A DNA stretch of 64,000 bases from Nitzschia sp. DOCU1. Lineage: Eukaryota > Bacillariophyta > Bacillariophyceae > Bacillariales > Bacillariaceae. The first letter of the stretch is position 1. Every line of letters starts with the position of its first letter. Below are positions 30,935 to 43,097 of the stretch, piece by piece. The notes below the pieces were generated by a model. The model saw nothing but the letters and a program-made list of their open reading frames with translations, ran no database searches and was not told where the DNA came from. The translations under genes and the position numbers were made by a program. Location of the stretch: positions 2,906,549 to 2,970,548 of the forward strand of contig OX595990.1 of NCBI GenBank assembly GCA_951394045.1, written 5' to 3'.

Positions 30935-31936
30935 TTGGAATTATTTTGTTTAGATGATTCGTTTGAAAAGGGTTGAAGCCTATCATACAAACGATAGTGC
31001 AACCTAGGTTTTTATATCCAAGGTCGATAGAAACGAAACTTTCACGATTGTGATCGAACGAAGAAGCTTCGTATCCATTTTCTAAAGGCCGAGTTCTGCT
31101 TCAGAACGAATATGATGAGTGGGATGATGAGTCTTGGAGGACGGAAGTTCTGCAAGGCAGCAAGCCGGTTAAATCGCGTTCTGCTTCTCTTCCGCCAAGG
31201 TAGTTGTTAACTGGAGAGCTGCGTACCCTCTGCGTCCTTGAACTATCCACTACCAGGTACTTACCGGTAGTAGTAGTGATAAAAATCACAAATCCCCACA
31301 AGCGCCATTTTTCACCAGCTGCTACTAGAACTTTCTTCATACTACTAAAACGAAGTTTCTACCGTTCACTACCGGTAGGATGAAAAGTTTTCCACGCGAG
31401 AGTGTGTTCTTGCTCATGATATTTCTACCGCTGCGGTACTAGAACCTCCCTAACAGCCACGTGCGTAATGGCTTTTCTCGCTTCTCTTTTTATCGATAGC
31501 TCCCGTACCTGGTAGATATCATAGCCTGCGCTGGTGGCGAAGGATGCAAGCATGCAGGCCATGCTTCTGATTAGCCGCCGCTTCTCATTTTTTATTATAT
31601 ATGGAAAAATATGGACCGAGAAAAAATGCAAGGTATTTATCGCATCCATGCGTTCATTTGTCCTGCAGAAAATCAAAGAAAAGGCTTCGTTAGCGAGAAC
31701 CACCGTCACATGATGATGCATCAGCACAATAAGCTGCATCATCGGCGTGGGCTCTGTCGGCAAATACACATTTTTCAGATATAGGTTCACCTGCCAGTAG
31801 TTGGGGATGAAACGAGAAGCCAGTATGTTCGTTAGCTTGTTTGACAATATTTATCTAGGGTTCTCGCATGTGTCATTCCGTGAGGCGCTTGGCGCCTTCG
31901 GCATCGACGACAACGTCAACCATCATGGAAACACGA
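30935..31936. other. intergenic left flank of the tandem array
   Basis: About 1 kb without a supported gene. It is rich in short palindromes: TACCAGGTA at 31251-31259, TACCGGTA at 31262-31269 and 31370-31377, and TACCTGGTA at 31506-31514. A minus-strand frame at 31425-31847 has no motif and is not supported. The tandem array begins abruptly at 31937. Confidence 0.45.
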
Positions 31937-34900
31937 CATATGCTACTTTTGTTGCATTTTGGTACTCCAGTTTGCTCGATTCAATGATAGTCATACCCAA
32001 ACTTTTGATGACGTAAATATGTTGACGTAGACTTCGTTGATGCCCTACGAGAAAATACTACGTTGGTACCTCAAAAAAATGCAACGGTGTATGCAACGCT
32101 GTAGACTCAGTACAAAGCCCACGTAGGTACAAAGCCCACGGACCTTCTCGTTGCCCACGGGGGTATGACGTACGACCCCTCTGAAAAGACGAAGTCGACA
32201 TGAACCGACAACATCATGCTCCGTATCTCAAAGACTAATACCACTCTCTAGCTAGCTACTGTAGCTACTCTCCGACTTAGCCTACTGTTGCAGTCTATAC
32301 TGCATACTGCAGTGCCGTCTTGTAAGTTTTGAATTGGCTGCGAGATTGACAAGGTTGCAGCAGATACTAGTAGTAGCAGTGGAAGCACTCGGTTTCATCG
32401 TTTGTGCTTATGTGCAGCGGCCTACTGTCATATAAAGCTACTTTAACTATATTTTACTAAATAGTAGTATACAAAAAGTTGCAATGCATAACATTCCATG
32501 CATTCGATCAGCTGTGCAAGTAGTGTAGCAAGCTTCCTCATTGTGCAATTTCGCTTGAGTAGTAGTATGAAATCTTGGATGCTGGTGGCACTTGGACAAA
32601 AAATCACAACAACAATCCAGGGGCAAAATAGTGGCAGCAGCTGCTGTTGATAGTCGATTTGAAAGCAGCGGCGACAACAGTAGCAGCATTGGTGGCAGCA
32701 GCAGCTGCAGGTTGTATCCCTGGTGTTGGTTTGCAGCTTCTCGCTTCGAATGGTCGTCAACTCCACATTTGGTGAATCCAAAAATGACAGGTTGAAGGGC
32801 AACTGCCATCATGACTGACAACACTGTCCTTCTTGCCTTGCAAAATAATCCTTCTTGGATTTTGTGCAGTAGTGGCGGCGTCAACAAAGTTCGGAGGGCT
32901 CTGGCTCTTTCTTGTGCCTCTTGGCAGCACAATTTGACCGGTTCTTTCAAAACAATCCCCAATAATCCCCTGCTGATTGTTGAGACGAATGTGCAGTTTG
33001 CCATCATGTGGCCATTTTGTGAAGATTTGCTGTACAATGAGACAGCAGCAGCAAGATGTATCACCATCCGATGGTGGGGACTCGTTCTTGTTCTTGGCGG
33101 TGTGCCGTTTGCATTTGTGGCATACTCAAGCCGCGGTTGCATTTTCTTTGAGCTCGTGCTTTTTAACCGCGATAGGGTAGCATTTACAGCGAACAATATT
33201 CTACCCCATATGCTACTTTTGTTGCATTTTGGTACTCCAGTTTGCTCGATTCAATGGTAGGCATACCCGAACTTTGGATGACGTATGTTGACGTAGACTT
33301 CGTTGATGCCCTACGAGAAAATACTACGCCGGTTGCATTTTACTAATAATACGTTGGTACCTCAAAAAAATGCAACGGTGTATGCAACGCTGTAGACTCA
33401 GTACAAAGCCCACGTAGGTACAAAGCCCACGGACCTTCTCGTTGCCCATGGGGGTATGACGTACGACCCCTCTGAAAAGACGAAGTCGACATGAACCGAC
33501 AACATCATGCTCCGTATCTCAAAGACTAATACCACTCTCTAGCTAGCTACTGTAGCTACTCTCCGACTTAGCCTACTGTTGCAGTCTATACTGCATACTG
33601 CAGTGCCGTCTTGTAAGTTTTGAATTGGCTGCGAGATTGACAAGGTTGCAGCAGATACTAGTAGTAGCAGTGGAAGCACTCGGTTTCATCGTTTGTGCTT
33701 ATGTGCAGCGGCCTACTGTCATATAAAGCTACTTTAACTATATTTTACTAAATAGTAGTATACAAAAAGTTGCAATGCATAACATTCCATGCATTCGATC
33801 AGCTGTGCAAGTAGTGTAGCAAGCTTCCTCATTGTGCAATTTCGCTTGAGTAGTAGTATGAAATCTTGGATGCTGGTGGCACTTGGACAAAAAATCACAA
33901 CAACAATCCAGGGGCAAAATAGTGGCAGCAGCTGCTGTTGATAGTCGATTTGAAAGCAGCGGCGACAACAGTAGCAGCATTGGTGGCAGCAGCAGCTGCA
34001 GGTTGTATCCCTGGTGTTGGTTTGCAGCTTCTCGCTTCGAATGGTCGTCAACTCCACATTTGGTGAATCCAAAAATGACAGGTTGAAGGGCAACTGCCAT
34101 CATGACTGACAACACTGTCCTTCTTGCCTTGCAAAATAATCCTTCTTGGATTTTGTGCAGTAGTGGCGGCGTCAACAAAGTTCGGAGGGCTCTGGCTCTT
34201 TCTTGTGCCTCTTGGCAGCACAATTTGACCGGTTCTTTCAAAACAATCCCCAATAATCCCCTGCTGATTGTTGAGACGAATGTGCAGTTTGCCATCATGT
34301 GGCCATTTTGTGAAGATTTGCTGTACAATGAGACAGCAGCAGCAAGATGTATCACCATCCGATGGTGGGGACTCGTTCTTGTTCTTGGCGGTGTGCCGTT
34401 TGCATTTGTGGCATACTCAAGCCGCGGTTGCATTTTCTTTGAGCTCGTGCTTTTTAACCGCGATAGGGTAGCATTTACAGCGAACAATATTCTACCCCAT
34501 ATGCTACTTTTGTTGCATTTTGGTACTCCAGTTTGCTCGATTCAATGGTAGGCATACCCGAACTTTGGATGACGTATGTTGACGTAGACTTCGTTGATGC
34601 CCTACGAGAAAATACTACGCCGGTTGCATTTTACTAATAATACGTTGGTACCTCAAAAAAATGCAACGGTGTATGCAACGCTGTAGACTCAGTACAAAGC
34701 CCACGTAGGTACAAAGCCCACGGACCTTCTCGTTGCCCACGGGGGTATGACGTACGACCCCTCTGAAAAGACGAAGTCGACATGAACCGACAACATCATG
34801 CTCCGTATCTCAAAGACTAATACCACTCTCTAGCTAGCTACTGTAGCTACTCTCCGACTTAGCCTACTGTTGCAGTCTATACTGCATACTGCAGTGCCGT

Positions 34901-37900
34901 CTTGTAAGTTTTGAATTGGCTGCGAGATTGACAAGGTTGCAGCAGATACTAGTAGTAGCAGTGGAAGCACTCGGTTTCATCGTTTGTGCTTATGTGCAGC
35001 GGCCTACTGTCATATAAAGCTACTTTAACTATATTTTACTAAATAGTAGTATACAAAAAGTTGCAATGCATAACATTCCATGCATTCGATCAGCTGTGCA
35101 AGTAGTGTAGCAAGCTTCCTCATTGTGCAATTTCGCTTGAGTAGTAGTATGAAATCTTGGATGCTGGTGGCACTTGGACAAAAAATCACAACAACAATCC
35201 AGGGGCAAAATAGTGGCAGCAGCTGCTGTTGATAGTCGATTTGAAAGCAGCGGCGACAACAGTAGCAGCATTGGTGGCAGCAGCAGCTGCAGGTTGTATC
35301 CCTGGTGTTGGTTTGCAGCTTCTCGCTTCGAATGGTCGTCAACTCCACATTTGGTGAATCCAAAAATGACAGGTTGAAGGGCAACTGCCATCATGACTGA
35401 CAACACTGTCCTTCTTGCCTTGCAAAATAATCCTTCTTGGATTTTGTGCAGTAGTGGCGGCGTCAACAAAGTTCGGAGGGCTCTGGCTCTTTCTTGTGCC
35501 TCTTGGCAGCACAATTTGACCGGTTCTTTCAAAACAATCCCCAATAATCCCCTGCTGATTGTTGAGACGAATGTGCAGTTTGCCATCATGTGGCCATTTT
35601 GTGAAGATTTGCTGTACAATGAGACAGCAGCAGCAAGATGTATCACCATCCGATGGTGGGGACTCGTTCTTGTTCTTGGCGGTGTGCCGTTTGCATTTGT
35701 GGCATACTCAAGCCGCGGTTGCATTTTCTTTGAGCTCGTGCTTTTTAACCGCGATAGGGTAGCATTTACAGCGAACAATATTCTACCCCATATGCTACTT
35801 TTGTTGCATTTTGGTACTCCAGTTTGCTCGATTCAATGGTAGGCATACCCGAACTTTGGATGACGTATGTTGACGTAGACTTCGTTGATGCCCTACGAGA
35901 AAATACTACGCCGGTTGCATTTTACTAATAATACGTTGGTACCTCAAAAAAATGCAACGGTGTATGCAACGCTGTAGACTCAGTACAAAGCCCACGTAGG
36001 TACAAAGCCCACGGACCTTCTCGTTGCCCACGGGGGTATGACGTACGACCCCTCTGAAAAGACGAAGTCGACATGAACCGACAACATCATGCTCCGTATC
36101 TCAAAGACTAATACCACTCTCTAGCTAGCTACTGTAGCTACTCTCCGACTTAGCCTACTGTTGCAGTCTATACTGCATACTGCAGTGCCGTCTTGTAAGT
36201 TTTGAATTGGCTGCGAGATTGACAAGGTTGCAGCAGATACTAGTAGTAGCAGTGGAAGCACTCGGTTTCATCGTTTGTGCTTATGTGCAGCGGCCTACTG
36301 TCATATAAAGCTACTTTAACTATATTTTACTAAATAGTAGTATACAAAAAGTTGCAATGCATAACATTCCATGCATTCGATCAGCTGTGCAAGTAGTGTA
36401 GCAAGCTTCCTCATTGTGCAATTTCGCTTGAGTAGTAGTATGAAATCTTGGATGCTGGTGGCACTTGGACAAAAAATCACAACAACAATCCAGGGGCAAA
36501 ATAGTGGCAGCAGCTGCTGTTGATAGTCGATTTGAAAGCAGCGGCGACAACAGTAGCAGCATTGGTGGCAGCAGCAGCTGCAGGTTGTATCCCTGGTGTT
36601 GGTTTGCAGCTTCTCGCTTCGAATGGTCGTCAACTCCACATTTGGTGAATCCAAAAATGACAGGTTGAAGGGCAACTGCCATCATGACTGACAACACTGT
36701 CCTTCTTGCCTTGCAAAATAATCCTTCTTGGATTTTGTGCAGTAGTGGCGGCGTCAACAAAGTTCGGAGGGCTCTGGCTCTTTCTTGTGCCTCTTGGCAG
36801 CACAATTTGACCGGTTCTTTCAAAACAATCCCCAATAATCCCCTGCTGATTGTTGAGACGAATGTGCAGTTTGCCATCATGTGGCCATTTTGTGAAGATT
36901 TGCTGTACAATGAGACAGCAGCAGCAAGATGTATCACCATCCGATGGTGGGGACTCGTTCTTGTTCTTGGCGGTGTGCCGTTTGCATTTGTGGCATACTC
37001 AAGCCGCGGTTGCATTTTCTTTGAGCTCGTGCTTTTTAACCGCGATAGGGTAGCATTTACAGCGAACAATATTCTACCCCATATGCTACTTTTGTTGCAT
37101 TTTGGTACTCCAGTTTGCTCGATTCAATGGTAGGCATACCCGAACTTTGGATGACGTATGTTGACGTAGACTTCGTTGATGCCCTACGAGAAAATACTAC
37201 GCCGGTTGCATTTTACTAATAATACGTTGGTACCTCAAAAAAATGCAACGGTGTATGCAACGCTGTAGACTCAGTACAAAGCCCACGTAGGTACAAAGCC
37301 CACGGACCTTCTCGTTGCCCACGGGGGTATGACGTACGACCCCTCTGAAAAGACGAAGTCGACATGAACCGACAACATCATGCTCCGTATCTCAAAGACT
37401 AATACCACTCTCTAGCTAGCTACTGTAGCTACTCTCCGACTTAGCCTACTGTTGCAGTCTATACTGCATACTGCAGTGCCGTCTTGTAAGTTTTGAATTG
37501 GCTGCGAGATTGACAAGGTTGCAGCAGATACTAGTAGTAGCAGTGGAAGCACTCGGTTTCATCGTTTGTGCTTATGTGCAGCGGCCTACTGTCATATAAA
37601 GCTACTTTAACTATATTTTACTAAATAGTAGTATACAAAAAGTTGCAATGCATAACATTCCATGCATTCGATCAGCTGTGCAAGTAGTGTAGCAAGCTTC
37701 CTCATTGTGCAATTTCGCTTGAGTAGTAGTATGAAATCTTGGATGCTGGTGGCACTTGGACAAAAAATCACAACAACAATCCAGGGGCAAAATAGTGGCA
37801 GCAGCTGCTGTTGATAGTCGATTTGAAAGCAGCGGCGACAACAGTAGCAGCATTGGTGGCAGCAGCAGCTGCAGGTTGTATCCCTGGTGTTGGTTTGCAG

Positions 37901-40400
37901 CTTCTCGCTTCGAATGGTCGTCAACTCCACATTTGGTGAATCCAAAAATGACAGGTTGAAGGGCAACTGCCATCATGACTGACAACACTGTCCTTCTTGC
38001 CTTGCAAAATAATCCTTCTTGGATTTTGTGCAGTAGTGGCGGCGTCAACAAAGTTCGGAGGGCTCTGGCTCTTTCTTGTGCCTCTTGGCAGCACAATTTG
38101 ACCGGTTCTTTCAAAACAATCCCCAATAATCCCCTGCTGATTGTTGAGACGAATGTGCAGTTTGCCATCATGTGGCCATTTTGTGAAGATTTGCTGTACA
38201 ATGAGACAGCAGCAGCAAGATGTATCACCATCCGATGGTGGGGACTCGTTCTTGTTCTTGGCGGTGTGCCGTTTGCATTTGTGGCATACTCAAGCCGCGG
38301 TTGCATTTTCTTTGAGCTCGTGCTTTTTAACCGCGATAGGGTAGCATTTACAGCGAACAATATTCTACCCCATATGCTACTTTTGTTGCATTTTGGTACT
38401 CCAGTTTGCTCGATTCAATGGTAGGCATACCCGAACTTTGGATGACGTATGTTGACGTAGACTTCGTTGATGCCCTACGAGAAAATACTACGCCGGTTGC
38501 ATTTTACTAATAATACGTTGGTACCTCAAAAAAATGCAACGGTGTATGCAACGCTGTAGACTCAGTACAAAGCCCACGTAGGTACAAAGCCCACGGACCT
38601 TCTCGTTGCCCACGGGGGTATGACGTACGACCCCTCTGAAAAGACGAAGTCGACATGAACCGACAACATCATGCTCCGTATCTCAAAGACTAATACCACT
38701 CTCTAGCTAGCTACTGTAGCTACTCTCCGACTTAGCCTACTGTTGCAGTCTATACTGCATACTGCAGTGCCGTCTTGTAAGTTTTGAATTGGCTGCGAGA
38801 TTGACAAGGTTGCAGCAGATACTAGTAGTAGCAGTGGAAGCACTCGGTTTCATCGTTTGTGCTTATGTGCAGCGGCCTACTGTCATATAAAGCTACTTTA
38901 ACTATATTTTACTAAATAGTAGTATACAAAAAGTTGCAATGCATAACATTCCATGCATTCGATCAGCTGTGCAAGTAGTGTAGCAAGCTTCCTCATTGTG
39001 CAATTTCGCTTGAGTAGTAGTATGAAATCTTGGATGCTGGTGGCACTTGGACAAAAAATCACAACAACAATCCAGGGGCAAAATAGTGGCAGCAGCTGCT
39101 GTTGATAGTCGATTTGAAAGCAGCGGCGACAACAGTAGCAGCATTGGTGGCAGCAGCAGCTGCAGGTTGTATCCCTGGTGTTGGTTTGCAGCTTCTCGCT
39201 TCGAATGGTCGTCAACTCCACATTTGGTGAATCCAAAAATGACAGGTTGAAGGGCAACTGCCATCATGACTGACAACACTGTCCTTCTTGCCTTGCAAAA
39301 TAATCCTTCTTGGATTTTGTGCAGTAGTGGTGGCGTCAACAAAGTTCGGAGGGCTCTGGCTCTTTCTTGTGCCTCTTGGCAGCACAATTTGACCGGTTCT
39401 TTCAAAACAATCCCCAATAATCCCCTGCTGATTGTTGAGACGAATGTGCAGTTTGCCATCATGTGGCCATTTTGTGAAGATTTGCTGTACAATGAGACAG
39501 CAGCAGCAAGATGTATCACCATCCGATGGTGGGGACTCGTTCTTGTTCTTGGCGGTGTGCCGTTTGCATTTGTGGCATACTCAAGCCGCGGTTGCATTTT
39601 CTTTGAGCTCGTGCTTTTTAACCGCGATAGGGTAGCATTTACAGCGAACAATATTCTACCCCATATGCTACTTTTGTTGCATTTTGGTACTCCAGTTTGC
39701 TCGATTCAATGGTAGGCATACCCGAACTTTGGATGACGTATGTTGACGTAGACTTCGTTGATGCCCTACGAGAAAATACTACGCCGGTTGCATTTTACTA
39801 ATAATACGTTGGTACCTCAAAAAAATGCAACGGTGTATGCAACGCTGTAGACTCAGTACAAAGCCCACGTAGGTACAAAGCCCACGGACCTTCTCGTTGC
39901 CCACGGGGGTATGACGTACGACCCCTCTGAAAAGACGAAGTCGACATGAACCGACAACATCATGCTCCGTATCTCAAAGACTAATACCACTCTCTAGCTA
40001 GCTACTGTAGCTACTCTCCGACTTAGCCTACTGTTGCAGTCTATACTGCATACTGCAGTGCCGTCTTGTAAGTTTTGAATTGGCTGCGAGATTGACAAGG
40101 TTGCAGCAGATACTAGTAGTAGCAGTGGAAGCACTCGGTTTCATCGTTTGTGCTTATGTGCAGCGGCCTACTGTCATATAAAGCTACTTTAACTATATTT
40201 TACTAAATAGTAGTATACAAAAAGTTGCAATGCATAACATTCCATGCATTCGATCAGCTGTGCAAGTAGTGTAGCAAGCTTCCTCATTGTGCAATTTCGC
40301 TTGAGTAGTAGTATGAAATCTTGGATGCTGGTGGCACTTGGACAAAAAATCACAACAACAATCCAGGGGCAAAATAGTGGCAGCAGCTGCTGTTGATAGT
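31937..40400. repeat. macrosatellite: about 6.6 tandem copies of a 1291-bp unit
   Basis: The same sequence recurs every 1291 bp from 31937 to 40400. By eye the copies are almost identical: I noted one base change near 33449 and one near 39330. The first, partial copy differs at its left end (a 25-bp segment is missing and 4 bp are gained). The right end breaks off inside a CAG/CTG-rich stretch. Each unit carries frames of 249, 149, 119 and 67 codons on both strands, but they overlap one another, lack motifs, and are not kept in the decayed copies at 41.1-41.5 kb, so I treat the unit as non-coding. Each unit also has three TGACGT elements and a GCTACTGTAGC palindrome. Near-identity implies recent expansion or ongoing homogenisation. 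Confidence 0.95.
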
Positions 40401-41605
40401 GGGGTGTGCCGATTCTTTCCATGTCGCGCACTCGGGAAATAACAAGTGGCTTGGCAACAACAACGACAACACTCCTCATAGTGCTCTATCTTACAGAAAG
40501 TTACCGATCTCTACCACCAGTAGCTAGCAGTTTGTCAAATCATGGTCAGCTTTTAAAGTATATACTACAATCGTGGTACGTACTAGTAGTACATTTTCTG
40601 GTTCCCTATTGCTGCAAGTTGCTTCTAAGTCGCTTTATAAAATTTCAGTACTACTTACTAGCTAGACTTTAAGGGACAAACATTCGCTGGGATAACAAGT
40701 AGCTTTGGTGTTTTGTCTTGTTCTGGTCGTTGCAATGATAGTCTGGCAGTTGTTGTAGTAATAGTTGTGGGTGCCTACTGCTTTCATGGACTCTCGCATT
40801 TCTGAACACACAAAATAGAAAGCATTCTTCCAGCCTTCTTCTTCCCATTCCCAACAACTGTGATTGCTAACATTGATGAAGACACTGTCCATCACATCTT
40901 GAAAGATAATCCTTGAATTTTTGGTCATGGGGGTGGCATTTCTCCTTGTTCAGCTTGTTGCAATGATAGTGTCCTCGCAGTAGTAGTACAGTGGGCCTGG
41001 CCTTCATGGACTCTTGCTTTCCCACACAAAACATGCAACATTTGGGGCTGCTTCTTCCAATCCTCCAACAGCAACTGCCCACATTGTTGACGACACCATT
41101 CATTTCGCCTTGAAAGATAATCCTGCTGTGACAGTGGCATCAAAGTTTGGAAAAACTCATTGTGCCTGTTGTCAGCTGCACAATTCGAATGGTTCTTTCA
41201 AAATTACAATGCCCTGCTGATTGTCGAATAAGGCGAGTGTGGGGTATGTCATCATGCTGCCATCTTGAAAAGACTGCTCTGGTGATGAGACGACGACAAT
41301 GCATTGCCATGCAATGGCGGGGGCGGTATGTGTTTGCCTTTTCATACTCAAGCGTTCGGTTGCATTTTCGTTCGGCTCGTGCTATTTTTCCGCGATAGGG
41401 TAGTATTTACGTGGATGGGTATGCAACTCCACATGCTACTTTTGTAGCATTTCGGTACCCCACTTCGCTCTATTCGATGGTCGGCATACTTCAATTTTTG
41501 ATGGCGTATGACGACGTAGACTTCGTTGATGGCCTACCAGAAAATACTACACCGGTTGCATTTTACTAATAATACGCCAGTTGCATTTTACTAATAATAC
41601 TAGAG
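40401..41605. repeat. decayed relatives of the satellite unit, right flank
   Basis: After the array breaks at 40400 there is about 300 bp of unrelated sequence, then diverged copies of parts of the unit. Around 40880-40915 and 41090-41125 the element GACAC-x-TCAT...TTGAAAGATAATCCT parallels the unit segment around 32816-32855. From about 41125 to 41605 the order follows the unit: GGTTCTTTCAAA, CCTGCTGATTGT, CATACTCAAGC, CGCGATAGGGTAG, TGCTACTTTTGT, GACGTAGACTTCGTTGATG, then GGTTGCATTTTACTAATAATACG. The last element is repeated twice at the edge. Frames are broken relative to the array. Confidence 0.75.
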
Positions 41606-42222
41606 TAGAGTGTAGAGCCACTCTCTACCACCAGCCGGAGATGGAATTCCGGAGATAATTTGTTGTACGATAGTAGACAGCAGCACTATCATACTCTCGC
41701 TATGATACAGGAAATAGCTCGGCATCATACCTGGTACTATCGTATGATACCGCCGGCAGAGTTTGGAAGGGTATGAGCGTGTTTTTATAGAGAGTGAATG
41801 ATGGAAACATGGACCGTGAGTGTTGATGAAATGGCGGAATGGAATGATGATATGTTCAGTCGGGGTAGTCGTCGCGTACAAGCGACTAACCGGATCCAAA
41901 GTAGATTCCGCCCCCGACATGTACCAGGTATCATATACTTCGCGCCGCGACGATGGGAGATGAGCACTTTTGACAGCAGGCATCAGACAACTACCGTGTT
42001 TTTGGATCCATTCCATGGTCTAATGACTTGACTTGTTTGGTGTACCTGGTACCAGAATAGCCCTTAGAAGTCTCAGCCTAGTTGGCGAGTTGACATCACC
42101 TGAATCCTACAGAATTGTAGCTTGAAAGGGATTTTTTAGCTCCGAGATTCAAACAAAGAAGACAAGAAACTTGCGGAATCTGCGACGGAAGTTTTCTGGG
42201 TGTCAACAGTTACGAACCCACA
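41606..42222. other. intergenic region with palindromes and a hairpin
   Basis: About 620 bp upstream of the CTP-kinase-like gene. TACC-W-GGTA palindromes occur at 41728-41736, 41922-41930 and 42043-42051. The overlapping short frames lack motifs. The promoter of the downstream gene should lie at the right end. Confidence 0.4.
41721..41751. repeat. short inverted repeat (hairpin) around a TACCTGGTA element
   Basis: The arm GGCATCATAC (41721-41730) pairs with GTATGATACC (41742-41751) at nine of ten positions, leaving an 11-base loop. One TACCTGGTA palindrome starts inside the left arm. It could be a small transposon end, a transcript hairpin or chance. Confidence 0.5.
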
Positions 42223-42951
42223 ATGTGGCTACCAGAAAACTTTCAGTCTGTTCCTCTTTATAACAATGTAGCCGTATGTATGGCTATGGTGTTGTATTAC
42301 AAAATTGTGATTGAACTTTGCTGCTGGACAAGAGTTCGGTGGCAGCACTCTTTTTCTCGACATGTGCTCCATATTGCGTTTTCGTCTCTGGTTGTATTTT
42401 GGCCCCTGTTTGACCAGAGCGACTGGAGTTGGCGGCTGAATACGCTGGTTCCCTTCGTCGTGTGGACACGCCTGATTTATAAGGGTGCCATTATGCGAGA
42501 CCCAAACGATCCTGATGTGCAGAACATATCCCTGTCGAATTCACCCCACGACCTCCTGTTTGGACCGGCTTGGTCTGCTGCCGTAATGTTTTGGATTGGA
42601 CTATACGCCTTTATGGCAGAAGAAGCGGCAGTTATGGCAGCCCTGGGCCTTGGTGATGGTTTGGCACCCTTGATCGGGACAAAATACGGCAGGCATATTT
42701 TTCACATGCCTTTGGCCCAACCGAAAACTATTGAAGGAAGTGTGGTGGGGGTCTTTCTCGGGGCGGTGGCGGGATGCTACTTTTATTTATACATGATGGG
42801 ATTACCGATACTTCCACTTCGGTTGGTCCTTGCCTACTCGGGAATTGCAGCTGTCGCAGAAGCAACTGCACCTGGTCACTTGGACAACATTGTGGCGCCA
42901 TTGATACTACACTTTAGCATAGAACGGGTTCAGCAAGTGCTCCCCGCCTAA
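42223..42951 (+). CDS. phytol/dolichol kinase-like (CTP-dependent) membrane protein
   Basis: Predicted 242-residue polytopic membrane protein of the superfamily that includes dolichol kinase (Sec59), phytol kinase (VTE5), Dgk1 and phosphatidate cytidylyltransferase. Landmarks: GDGLAPLIGTKYGRH near residue 145, PKTIEGSVVG soon after (usual form KT-x-GS), and the closing E-A-x-APGHLDNIVAPL motif, which corresponds to the family's DN-x2-PL box. About seven hydrophobic helices are visible. The likely reaction is CTP-dependent phosphorylation of a polyprenol or phytol-type lipid; which one cannot be told from sequence. No clear plastid leader is present. Confidence 0.82.
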   Translation: MWLPENFQSVPLYNNVAVCMAMVLYYKIVIELCCWTRVRWQHSFSRHVLHIAFSSLVVFWPLFDQSDWSWRLNTLVPFVVWTRLIYKGAIMRDPNDPDVQNISLSNSPHDLLFGPAWSAAVMFWIGLYAFMAEEAAVMAALGLGDGLAPLIGTKYGRHIFHMPLAQPKTIEGSVVGVFLGAVAGCYFYLYMMGLPILPLRLVLAYSGIAAVAEATAPGHLDNIVAPLILHFSIERVQQVLPA

Positions 42952-43097
42952 TCGACCATTTCTCCCCATAGACCTCCACAAACTGTTTCTATTGATTTAT
43001 GAAAGACAATAGTGTGAATCTGACAATAGGCGCTCCTATGCTTTTACTCCTATCATTCAGAATTGTACGCTATGGTCGTCTGGGAGCGTACCGCAAT

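Noticed and set aside
31425..31847. 140-codon minus-strand frame
   Set aside because: No motif, and it spans one of the dispersed palindromes; nothing supports it beyond length.
32447..33260. Open frames of 249, 149, 119 and 67 codons in each satellite unit
   Set aside because: They overlap on both strands, have low-complexity or motif-free sequence, and the matching frame is broken in the decayed copies at 41.1-41.5 kb. Their repetition follows from the DNA repeat.
31937..40400. Array as a transposon cluster
   Set aside because: No transposase, reverse transcriptase, terminal inverted repeats or target-site duplications were seen.
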